Below are positions 1 through 6,035 of a DNA stretch of 11,914 nucleotides, one piece after another (positions within the stretch are counted from its first letter, which is position 1; every line of letters begins with the position of its first letter). The notes below the pieces were generated by a model. It was not told the DNA's origin, did not search any database, and saw only the letters and a list, made by a program, of their open reading frames with translations. The position numbers and the translations under genes were made by a program. The stretch lies in assembly GCA_051000715.1 (NCBI GenBank), contig JBPCOB010000087.1:1-11914 (forward strand), given 5' to 3'. Source of the stretch: JBPCOB01 sp051000715. Its GTDB lineage: Bacteria; Actinomycetota; Actinomycetes; JALYNC01.

Positions 1-1872
1 GACCGCACCCGCCTCGATGTCGCGGTCGCCCGCGATCAGCATGAACGGCACCTTGTCGTGCTGGGCCTTGACGATCTTCTTCTGCATCCGCTCGTCGGAC
101 TCGTCGACCTGGACCCGTACGCCGGCACCGCGCAGCCGGTCCGCCAGCCCGCGCAGGTAGTCGACGTGCCGCGAAGCGATCGGGATGCACGCCACCTGGA
201 CCGGCGCGAGCCAGGGCGGGAAGGCACCGGCGTAATGCTCGAGGAGTACGCCGAAGAACCGCTCGATCGAGCCGAACAGGGCCCGGTGGATCATCACCGG
301 ACGCTGTCGGGTGTTGTCGGCGGCCTGGTACTCCAGGCCGAATCGTTCCGGCAGCTGGACGTCGACCTGGATCGTGGACATCTGCCAGGTCCGCCCGATC
401 GCGTCGCGGGCCTGCACCGAGATCTTCGGCCCGTAGAAGGCGGCGCCCCCGGGATCGGGCACGAGCTCCAGCTGCGACTCCTCAGCGGCCACCCGCAGCG
501 CCTCGGTCGCCGTGGTCCAGTCCGCGTCGGGGCCGGCGAACTTGTCCCTGGTCTCGTCACGAGTGGAGAGCTCTAGGTAGAAGTCCGACAACCCGTAGTC
601 TCGTAGGAGACCCAGCACGAATTCGAGCAGGCTCTTCAGCTCTGCGGCGAGCTGCTCCCGGGTGCAGAAGATGTGCGCGTCGTCCATGGTCAGCCCGCGC
701 ACCCGGGTCAGGCCGTGCACCACGCCCGAGCGCTCATAGCGGTAGACGGTGCCGAACTCGAACAGGCGCATCGGCAAGTCGCGGTAGGACCGCCCGCTCG
801 ACCGGTAGACCAGGATGTGGAAGGGGCAGTTCATCGGCTTGAGGTAGTAGCGCGCCCCCTCCATCTCCATCGGGGGAAACATCCCCTCGGCGAACCACTG
901 CAGGTGTCCGGAGGTCTGGAACAGCCCTTCCTTGGTTATGTGCGGGCTGTTGACGAAGTCATAGCCGGCCTCGTCGTGCCGGCGGCGCGAGTAGTCCTCC
1001 ATCGCCCTGCGTACAGCCCCGCCCTTGGGGTGAAAGACGGCGAGGCCGCTGCCGAGCTCCTCCGGGAACGAGAAGAGGTCCAGCTCGGCGCCGAGCCGGC
1101 GGTGATCGCGGGCCTCGGCCTCCTCGAGCAGCCGCAGGTGCTCCTTCAGCGCCTCCTCGGACTCCCACGCGGTGCCGTAGATCCGCTGCAGCATCGGGTT
1201 GCGCTCGTCGCCGCGCCAGTAGGCCGCCGCGGTGCGCATCAGCTTGACCGCCGGGACGCACGCGGTGGAGGGGACGTGTGGGCCACGGCACAGGTCGGTC
1301 CAGGCCAGCGCGCCGTCCACCGCGTTGTCGTAGACGGTGAGGTCCGGGCCGGTGGCATCCACCGCCTCCTCACCCTCGACCGCGCCGGCGCGAGCCCGCT
1401 CCAGGATCTCGAGCTTGTACGGCTGGTCGGCGAAGAGTTGCGACGCCTCCTCGAGCCCCACCGCCCTGCGGGCGAAGGTCTGGTCGGCCGAGATGATCTC
1501 CATCATCCGGGCCTCGATCCGCTCGAGATCCTCTGGGGTGAAGGGTCGGCCGACGTCGAAGTCGTAGTAGAAGCCGTTCTCGACCGGCGGTCCGATCGCC
1601 CACTTGGCGGCCGGGAACAGGTCGGTCACCGCCTGCGCCATCACGTGCGCCGCCGAGTGCCGCAGCACCGCGCGGCCGTCCGCGCTACCCATCAGCACCG
1701 GTACGACGGCGGTTTCGGTCGACGGCGCCCAGTCCAGATCGCGCAGGTTGCCCTCGGCGTCGCGGACCACGATGGCCGCCGCCACCCCCGCCGCACGAAG
1801 AGCGTCACCGGCCTTCGTCCCGGCTGCCACAACGAGCCCGTCGCCATCGACGGCACTGGGGGCGACGCTCAC
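1..1872 (-). CDS. thrS: Threonyl-tRNA synthetase (3' end beyond window)
   Basis: Class II aminoacyl-tRNA synthetase that activates threonine with ATP and charges tRNA-Thr in the cytoplasm. The minus strand reads 624 uninterrupted codons running off the left edge. Seen in order: a TGS-like N-terminal segment; the N2 editing domain with HSAAH at residues 72-76; the catalytic core with PMNCPFH (zinc-ligand Cys349), motif 2 around RYERSG, DDAHIF, and motif 3 around MIHRALFGS; and most of the anticodon-binding domain, ending at GDRDIEAGAV. Family members are roughly 640-690 residues, so only a few dozen residues are missing. The GTG start at 1872 is preceded by AAGGAG with 5-nt spacing. The gene is divergent from the GNAT gene. 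A possible -10 (TAGCAT) lies about 50 bp upstream within an inverted-repeat region. Family identity is near certain; the exact start is likely. Confidence 0.98.
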   Translation of the reverse strand, partial: MSVAPSAVDGDGLVVAAGTKAGDALRAAGVAAAIVVRDAEGNLRDLDWAPSTETAVVPVLMGSADGRAVLRHSAAHVMAQAVTDLFPAAKWAIGPPVENGFYYDFDVGRPFTPEDLERIEARMMEIISADQTFARRAVGLEEASQLFADQPYKLEILERARAGAVEGEEAVDATGPDLTVYDNAVDGALAWTDLCRGPHVPSTACVPAVKLMRTAAAYWRGDERNPMLQRIYGTAWESEEALKEHLRLLEEAEARDHRRLGAELDLFSFPEELGSGLAVFHPKGGAVRRAMEDYSRRRHDEAGYDFVNSPHITKEGLFQTSGHLQWFAEGMFPPMEMEGARYYLKPMNCPFHILVYRSSGRSYRDLPMRLFEFGTVYRYERSGVVHGLTRVRGLTMDDAHIFCTREQLAAELKSLLEFVLGLLRDYGLSDFYLELSTRDETRDKFAGPDADWTTATEALRVAAEESQLELVPDPGGAAFYGPKISVQARDAIGRTWQMSTIQVDVQLPERFGLEYQAADNTRQRPVMIHRALFGSIERFFGVLLEHYAGAFPPWLAPVQVACIPIASRHVDYLRGLADRLRGAGVRVQVDESDERMQKKIVKAQHDKVPFMLIAGDRDIEAGAV

Positions 1873-1924
1873 CGAGGCTCCTTGGCCGGACGACGCCAGG
1901 CTGCGGTGCCGGGCTGGGCCCCCG

Positions 1925-1949
1925 ATGCTAGCGACCACTCGTGGGTCGC
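1925..1949 (-). promoter_or_regulatory. Candidate thrS -10 element with adjoining inverted repeat
   Basis: On the minus strand TAGCAT (1925-1930) fits the actinobacterial TANNNT -10. Directly upstream lies an inverted repeat, GCGACC (1931-1936) and GGTCGC (1944-1949), around a 7-nt centre. The repeat would occupy the -10/-35 spacer. No good -35 hexamer is visible. Placement about 50 nt upstream of the thrS GTG suits a promoter; an operator role is inference. Confidence 0.35.
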
Positions 1950-1988
1950 CCGACTCGTTTTCGCCTCCGCGGGCCACCGCGGCAGGCC

Positions 1989-2018
1989 TTGACCCCGGGG
2001 TCAGCCACCAGCTACACC
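1989..2018 (+). promoter_or_regulatory. Candidate promoter of the GNAT gene, overlapping a 14-bp palindrome
   Basis: TTGACC (1989-1994), an 18-nt spacer and TACACC (2013-2018) make a plausible sigma-70-type promoter about 35 nt ahead of the GNAT start. The -35 box overlaps a perfect palindrome, TGACCCCGGGGTCA (1990-2003), so a bound dimeric regulator would occlude it. The -35 is good and the -10 is weak; no experiment supports it. Confidence 0.4.
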
Positions 2019-2052
2019 GGGGCGATCGTCGAGACGCGCGACGGGAGGTGCG

Positions 2053-2802
2053 GTGCCAACCCTGGCTGACCGGGTCGCGCGCGTCTGGTCCGACGCGGTG
2101 GCACTGCATGCGAGCCGTCCCCCGACCCGGTCGTCCGCCGTGGTGGCCGGCATTCCGGTGGCGGCCCTCGGGCTGCCACCGCCCTGGGCGACGTCCGCAC
2201 ATGCGTTGCACCGGCGGCCGGACCCGGCGGCGATCTCCGCGGCGGTCGGCTGGCTCGCCCGCCGGTCGTCGTCGTACGCCGTCTTCGTCCGAGCCGGCGC
2301 GGTGGCGCGCCTGCCCCTCGACGAGCTGGGCCTGGCGCCGGACTTCGAGCTGCCGGCCCTGGCGATGCCGCTACCCGGGCCGGCGGGTACCGATCCCGGG
2401 CTGCAGATCGCGCTGGCAACCGACCCGGAGGGCCGCGCGGAGTTCGTAGCGGCCTACGCCGGCGCCGGCCTCGGGATGGAGCTGGCCGGCGCACTGATCG
2501 CTGCGGAGGACGTCGCGGATCCGGCGTTCGGCCATCTCGTCGGCCGCGTCGGTGACCAGGTCGTCGGCTGCGCGCTGCTCCGGCAGGTCGTCGGCGCGGG
2601 CTATGTCTCGGCGGTCGCAGTGCCGCCGGCGTACCGCCGCCGGGGATACGGCAGCGCCCTGACCCTCGCCGCGGGCGCCCTGGCCGCCCGGCGTGGTGCC
2701 GATCTTGCGGTCATCCACGCAACCGGGGCCAGTCAGCCGCTCTACGAGCGACTGGGCTACCGGTACGTCGACACCCATGTCGCCCTGGTGCCCCGCCGCT
2801 GA
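2053..2802 (+). CDS. GNAT-family N-acetyltransferase
   Basis: Predicted to transfer an acetyl group from acetyl-CoA to an amine; the substrate is unknown. The protein is 249 residues. The C-terminal half holds a GNAT fold: the strand YVSAVAVPP followed by the acetyl-CoA pyrophosphate-binding loop YRRRGYGSAL (motif A), then a helix rich in Ala, and a typical ending ATGASQPLYERLGYRYVDTH. The first ~110 residues do not show a GNAT motif and may be a degenerate second GNAT-like domain, as in tandem-GNAT proteins. The GTG start at 2053 follows GGAGG (2044-2048) with a short 4-nt spacing, and no better in-frame start was seen upstream. It stands alone, divergent from thrS and convergent with the DUF72 gene 40 bp away. 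The family call is firm; the substrate cannot be assigned. Confidence 0.9.
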   Translation: MPTLADRVARVWSDAVALHASRPPTRSSAVVAGIPVAALGLPPPWATSAHALHRRPDPAAISAAVGWLARRSSSYAVFVRAGAVARLPLDELGLAPDFELPALAMPLPGPAGTDPGLQIALATDPEGRAEFVAAYAGAGLGMELAGALIAAEDVADPAFGHLVGRVGDQVVGCALLRQVVGAGYVSAVAVPPAYRRRGYGSALTLAAGALAARRGADLAVIHATGASQPLYERLGYRYVDTHVALVPRR

Positions 2803-2842
2803 CCTCTCGTAGGGCTCCGTCCCGCTGCGAGGCGACCGGTGA

Positions 2843-3745
2843 TCACCCGGATTCGGGGCCGCTGAGCGTTGCATCCGCGGCCAGCAGGTCGGCCAGCTGG
2901 CGGGCGTTGACCTGGGCGTAGTTGCGGTAGCAGTTGTTCAGCAGCACGTGCGTGGTGGACGCCGACTCGGCCAGCTGCCGGACCTTCGGCGCCCACTCGG
3001 CCATCTCCACGTCCGAGTAGAGGTAGCCGAACCGCTGGTAGATGTCACCGCTCTCCCAGCCGTCGTCGTTGTGGCCGTGGAAGCGCAGCACGGCCAGGTC
3101 CGCGGTGGCGGCCAAGACCGGCGGCACCGAGCTGGCAAAGCCCTGGGGCATGTCGACGCAGACGTACGGCACGGCGTAGGAGGTCAGGAAGTCCAGTGTC
3201 TCGGCCCGGTTGTCCTCGCTCAGCCAGGTCTTGTTCCGGAACTCGACGCAGATCCGCATCGGCTCACAGCGCCGTTTGCATTCGAGCAGGTAGTGCTTGT
3301 TGCGCTTGCCGATCGGGAACCACTGCGGAAACTGGAAGAGGATGGCGCCGAGCTTGCCGGCCGCCTGCAGCGGCTCGAGGGCAGAAAGGAAGCGCTCCCA
3401 CACCGCGTCAACCGTCGCGGGCTCGAGGTCCTTCGGATACAGGTTCTTCCTGGCACCCTCCGGGCGTAGGTCCTTGTACAGCGCGCTGGGCCTGGTGGGG
3501 TGCTGAGTCATCAAGGAGAACGCCTTGACGTTGAACGTGAAGCCGGCCGGCGTGCGGGAGACCCAGAGCTCGCTGTTGCGCTCGTTCGGGGGTGTGTAGT
3601 ACGTCGAGTCGACCTCGACCAGCCGGAACTGCGAGGCGTAGTAGGCGAGCCGCTCCTGGGCGCTGGCGACGTCTGCGGGATACCAGCCGGAGGCGAGCAG
3701 CGTCTTGTCGGTCCAGGACGCCGTGCCGACCGCGATCTCACCCAC
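2843..3745 (-). CDS. DUF72 (YecE-like) domain-containing protein
   Basis: The 300-residue protein matches the DUF72/YecE family, which adopts a TIM-barrel fold and has no established enzymatic role. Visible hallmarks are the N-terminal VGTASW (residues 6-11) followed by GWYP, the VEVDSTYYTPP strand, FTFNVKAFS, the ILFQFP segment, CVEFRNKTWL, and LRFHGHN near the C-terminal third. No signal peptide or membrane segment is seen, so it is probably cytosolic. Start: an in-frame TAG lies just upstream (12 nt before the GTG), so GTG at 3745 is effectively forced. It lacks a clear Shine-Dalgarno sequence. A TTGACG/TAGCCA promoter places transcription near the GTG, suggesting a leaderless message. It is transcribed convergently with the GNAT gene and follows tRNA-Val on the same strand. 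Family confidence is high; function is unknown. Confidence 0.93.
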   Translation of the reverse strand: MGEIAVGTASWTDKTLLASGWYPADVASAQERLAYYASQFRLVEVDSTYYTPPNERNSELWVSRTPAGFTFNVKAFSLMTQHPTRPSALYKDLRPEGARKNLYPKDLEPATVDAVWERFLSALEPLQAAGKLGAILFQFPQWFPIGKRNKHYLLECKRRCEPMRICVEFRNKTWLSEDNRAETLDFLTSYAVPYVCVDMPQGFASSVPPVLAATADLAVLRFHGHNDDGWESGDIYQRFGYLYSDVEMAEWAPKVRQLAESASTTHVLLNNCYRNYAQVNARQLADLLAADATLSGPESG

Positions 3746-3751
3746 CCCGCA

Positions 3752-3781
3752 TGGCTATCTCGCGGCTACGCGCCCCGTCAA
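3752..3781 (-). promoter_or_regulatory. Candidate promoter of the DUF72 gene, possibly leaderless
   Basis: On the minus strand TTGACG (3776-3781), an 18-nt spacer and TAGCCA (3752-3757) are followed after 6 nt by the GTG start at 3745. This geometry would put the transcription start at or beside the start codon. The -35 is good. The -10 lacks the final T of TANNNT, so support is moderate. Confidence 0.35.
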
Positions 3782-3858
3782 GACGGTCGGCGGGCGCCCA
3801 GGTTGTCGCGCACAGGTAAGTGGATATCCCCGGCGTCGGGCTCTCGCGGACATGGCGG

Positions 3859-3931
3859 TGGGCGTACCTGGATTCGAACCAGGGACCTCTGCCGTGTGAA
3901 GGCAGCGCTCTAACCGCTGAGCCATACGCCC
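3859..3931 (-). tRNA. tRNA-Val (anticodon CAC)
   Basis: A full cloverleaf is readable on the minus strand: acceptor GGGCGTA/TACGCCC, D-arm GCTC/GAGC, anticodon stem CTGCC/GGCAG with loop TTCACAC, a 5-nt variable loop, T-arm CCTGG-TTCGAAT-CCAGG, and discriminator A73. The anticodon CAC reads GUG. A35, C36 and A73 agree with known valine identity elements. Length is 73 nt; the 3' CCA is not encoded (ACCG follows). It lies 40 bp downstream of the anti-sigma gene on the same strand. A TACAGT -10-like box at 3956-3961 could serve its own promoter, but no -35 is evident. Confidence 0.97.
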
Positions 3932-3971
3932 CGGCCGGTCACCCGGCGAGCGCCCACTGTACCGCCGCGGC

Positions 3972-4763
3972 TCAGGCGCCGATGGTGCCGAGCGCGACCA
4001 CCTCGGACGGCGCGGCCGGCGCACGCCGCCCTGGCTCCCGACTCACCGCGATAACGCCGAGCCGGTTGACAGCGCTGGCCAGGCTGTGCGCCCTGATCAC
4101 CGTGACCCCGGGCCGGGTGATGTCGAAGGTGTCCAAGGCCGTGAACTTGGTCTGGTTCACCCGCTGCCAGAGGACGTAGACCTCGGCGTCGGTGTCGTTT
4201 CGCGGCAGGTCGGTCACCACCAGCTGCACATCCCGCGCCCGCACCAGAGCGGTCGCCCGGGGCGAGTCGTCGTTGGGTGTCCGCAGCTGTACGGTTCGAC
4301 ACCCCACCTCGTGCAGGCAGCCGGTGATCAGCGCCGCCTGTTCCAGTCGGCGTTCCTGCGAGCGGTTCTGGCTCTGCAGCACGACGTTCCAGACCGACAG
4401 CGACATCAGCAGCGCCAGGCCGGCCGCGACCGCCATCCACGGCCGCGCCGTCAGCCGGAGAGCGGGACGCTGACGCGACACGGTCGCGGGCCGAACCCGG
4501 GTCTCGACCGGCCGACGCTCGCTGTCGGCGATGCTGGCCCGGATCGCGGTGCGCAGGGACGGCGGGGGGTCGACCGGCTCGACGGCGTAGGCAAGATCCC
4601 CCATCACGACCTGAGTTTCGGCCACCACGCCGGCGCAGGCGTCGCAACCGGGCAGGTGGTTTCGGAAGGACTCCTCGTCCTCGGGCTCCAGCGCGTTCAA
4701 GGCGTGTCCCACGGCAAGCGCCGCCCAGGTGTCATGACCGTTGTCCGTCATCGAACTGCTCAT
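3972..4763 (-). CDS. RskA-like zinc-dependent anti-sigma factor, single-pass membrane protein
   Basis: Predicted to bind and hold inactive the ECF sigma factor encoded just upstream, releasing it on an envelope signal. The 263-residue protein has the ZAS signature H36-x3-C40-x2-C43 in its cytoplasmic N-terminal domain. One transmembrane helix follows at about residues 109-129 (PWMAVAAGLALLMSLSVW). The C-terminal domain is RskA-like and extracytoplasmic, with EVYVLWQR and a late LGVIAVSREPG strand. Two cysteines (C149, C155) lie just outside the membrane. The ATG at 4763 overlaps the sigma stop codon as ATGA, implying translational coupling; a second ATG four codons later is possible. A longer same-frame opening extends upstream into the sigma gene but is a frame shadow. 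Assignment rests on motif, topology and pairing with the sigma gene. Confidence 0.92.
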   Translation of the reverse strand: MSSSMTDNGHDTWAALAVGHALNALEPEDEESFRNHLPGCDACAGVVAETQVVMGDLAYAVEPVDPPPSLRTAIRASIADSERRPVETRVRPATVSRQRPALRLTARPWMAVAAGLALLMSLSVWNVVLQSQNRSQERRLEQAALITGCLHEVGCRTVQLRTPNDDSPRATALVRARDVQLVVTDLPRNDTDAEVYVLWQRVNQTKFTALDTFDITRPGVTVIRAHSLASAVNRLGVIAVSREPGRRAPAAPSEVVALGTIGA

Positions 4764-5383
4764 GGCGTCGCCCCGTAGTCCGGATCGGCCGGCGAACCGT
4801 CGTTCAGCCCGACCAGCTGATCGCGCATGCGGCGCATGCCCGCCAGCATCCGGGTCTTCACGGTGCCCAAGGGCGTGCCGGTGAGACCGGCGATCTCGCG
4901 CTGGGTGTAGCCACCGAAGTAGGCCAGCGCCAGCGCCTCGCGCTGCGGCGCGGGCAGGGTCTGTAGCGCGGCCCGCACCCGCTCCTGCCGAAGCGAGGAC
5001 CACGCCTCGTCATGAACTTGGGGCCCCTCGGAGACGCGGGCCTCGAGCACATCTGCGGTCGTACGCCGCTTGCGGAGGTTCTCCTCCCGGCGTACCAGGT
5101 CCACGGCCTTGTGATGGGTCAGGGTGAGCAGCCAGGTAGAGAAGCCGCCGCGCGCGGGGTCGTACCGGCCGGCCCCCCGCCATAGCGCCAGAAAGACCTC
5201 CTGTACGACGTCTTGAGCCAGGGAGTCGTCGTTGACGATCCGCCGGGACAGTGAGTAGCAGGCTCTGCCGTAGCGGGTGTAGATCGTGTCGAGGGCTCGG
5301 CCGTCACGCTGCGAGACCAGGGCTACGAGCGACGCGTCCTCGTATCCCCCGTAGCCGGCGCTGGCGCCCCGGATCATGGTCAC
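4760..5383 (-). CDS. ECF (group 4) RNA polymerase sigma factor
   Basis: Directs RNA polymerase to a small regulon when freed from its anti-sigma partner. From the GTG at 5383 it is 207 residues, a normal ECF size. Sigma region 2 covers about residues 33-100 (DSLAQDVVQEVFLALWRG, then STWLLTLTHHKAVDLVRRE), a linker follows, and region 4 covers about 138-190 (LPAPQREALALAYFGGYTQ and the helix-turn-helix IAGLTGTPLGTVKTRM). Sigma region 3 is absent, as expected. Start choice: GAGGG at 5392-5396 lies 8 nt before GTG 5383. ATG 5377 and an upstream TTG at 5461 are alternatives and alter only the N-terminal tail. It is the first gene of a two-gene operon with the RskA-like anti-sigma factor, divergent from the SALP gene. 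The SigK/RskA type is suggested by the partner, but subgroup assignment needs a tree. Confidence 0.92.
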   Translation of the reverse strand: MTMIRGASAGYGGYEDASLVALVSQRDGRALDTIYTRYGRACYSLSRRIVNDDSLAQDVVQEVFLALWRGAGRYDPARGGFSTWLLTLTHHKAVDLVRREENLRKRRTTADVLEARVSEGPQVHDEAWSSLRQERVRAALQTLPAPQREALALAYFGGYTQREIAGLTGTPLGTVKTRMLAGMRRMRDQLVGLNDGSPADPDYGATP

Positions 5384-5494
5384 TGCAGCGGCCCTCACGT
5401 CCCTTGTTCGAATCTGCCGCCTGACCGGATGGCGACCGCGCCCGGTATCGATCCCTTTCAAGAAACGTACTCGCCGAAGGAGGACTCCGACAGG

Positions 5495-5515
5495 CGACGG
5501 CGAAGTTAGCCGTCG
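5495..5515. promoter_or_regulatory. Inverted repeat in the sigma/SALP divergent region
   Basis: Perfect 7-bp arms CGACGGC (5495-5501) and GCCGTCG (5509-5515) flank a 7-nt centre. On the minus strand the centre contains TAACTT (5503-5508), a TANNNT-type -10 that could drive the sigma operon. A direct repeat, CGACAGG, sits on both sides (5488-5494 and 5514-5520). The pattern fits an operator over a promoter, but binding by any protein is inference. Confidence 0.4.
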
Positions 5516-5530
5516 ACAGGCAGTGCGAAC

Positions 5531-5553
5531 GCCCCTCCGGCAGCCGGCGGGGC
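5531..5553 (+). promoter_or_regulatory. GC-rich hairpin just upstream of the SALP ribosome-binding site
   Basis: GCCCCTCCGG (5531-5540), loop CAG, CCGGCGGGGC (5544-5553) forms a ten-pair stem with one T-C mismatch. It ends 8 nt before the GGAAGG ribosome-binding site (5562-5567). No U-run follows, so it is not a typical intrinsic terminator. If transcribed with the SALP message it would be a stable 5'-UTR structure. Confidence 0.4.
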
Positions 5554-5575
5554 ACGACCCTGGAAGGGCTGACCG

Positions 5576-6028
5576 ATGAGCGCTCGTCCCGTCTCAGTGA
5601 AGTCGGAGCTGGAGCTGAGGCTGGTCGTGCCCGGCATGGCCAGCGTCCCGGTGAACGCCGATCTGCGCTATGAGGCATGCTCCCCGTACGCCGTAAGCGT
5701 GAGCTTTCGCACCGGCGAGGCCGGCGTCGTCGAATGGACCTTCGCCCGGCAGCTGCTGACCGACGGCGTCTCGCAGCCGGCCGGCGAGGGCGATGTCTCG
5801 GTCTGGCCGTCGCGGTCCAGCGGGCGCCCGGTGGTCTGCCTCGCGCTGTCCTCGCCGTCGGGCCGGGCCCTGTTCGAGGTCCCGCTGCCCCGGCTGGTCC
5901 AGTTCCTGACCAACACCTACGCCGCGGTGCCCACCGGCGCCGAGAGCGACTACTTCGACCTCGACGCCGAGCTCGCGCACCTGCTCGGCGGAGAGTCCGA
6001 CCTGCTCGGCGGAGAGTCCGACCGCTAG
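5576..6028 (+). CDS. SsgA-like (SALP) sporulation/cell-division regulator, SsgB-like
   Basis: SALP proteins control septum-site selection and sporulation in actinomycetes; in Streptomyces, SsgB helps recruit FtsZ to future septa. The 150-residue protein matches the family across its length: the ELRLVVPG N-terminal strand, the DLRYEACSPYAVSVSFRTG segment, VEWTFARQLLTDG, the GDVSVWPSR core motif, VCLALSSPSGRALFEVP, and the acidic YFDLDAELAHLL end. It most resembles SsgB, which is about 137 residues. The extra length is mainly a short N-terminal extension and a duplicated heptapeptide, LLGGESD, at the C-terminus. ATG 5576 follows GGAAGG (5562-5567) with 8-nt spacing. It is divergent from the ECF sigma operon and its stop lies only 7 bp from the hutI stop on the other strand. 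No membrane segment is seen. Confidence 0.93.
   Translation: MSARPVSVKSELELRLVVPGMASVPVNADLRYEACSPYAVSVSFRTGEAGVVEWTFARQLLTDGVSQPAGEGDVSVWPSRSSGRPVVCLALSSPSGRALFEVPLPRLVQFLTNTYAAVPTGAESDYFDLDAELAHLLGGESDLLGGESDR
5981..6022 (+). repeat. Perfect 21-bp tandem duplication at the 3' end of the SALP gene
   Basis: Bases 5981-6001 and 6002-6022 are identical, in frame, each encoding LLGGESD. Only one Arg codon and the stop follow. Identity at every base, including third positions, points to a recent slippage or duplication event rather than selected protein repetition. Confidence 0.95.
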
Positions 6029-6035
6029 CCCGGGC

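Noticed and set aside
673..1992. A 439-codon plus-strand open frame antisense to thrS
   Set aside because: No family features or supported start; it is the usual antisense shadow of a GC-rich coding region. The same applies to long frames at 7580-8992 and 9071-10252 opposite hutU and hutH.
2806..2831. Possible bidirectional terminator between the GNAT and DUF72 genes
   Set aside because: CTCG/CGAG and GGG/CCC arms are interrupted by an internal loop and no U-run follows; too weak to call.
3934..3947. Five-bp stem with GTGA loop between the anti-sigma gene and tRNA-Val
   Set aside because: Short stem, no U-run, and it lies within the presumed tRNA leader; not enough for a terminator.
4764..5003. 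Upstream extension of the anti-sigma reading frame
   Set aside because: It lies over sigma region 4 in another frame; the ATGA overlap and the family N-terminus support ATG 4763.
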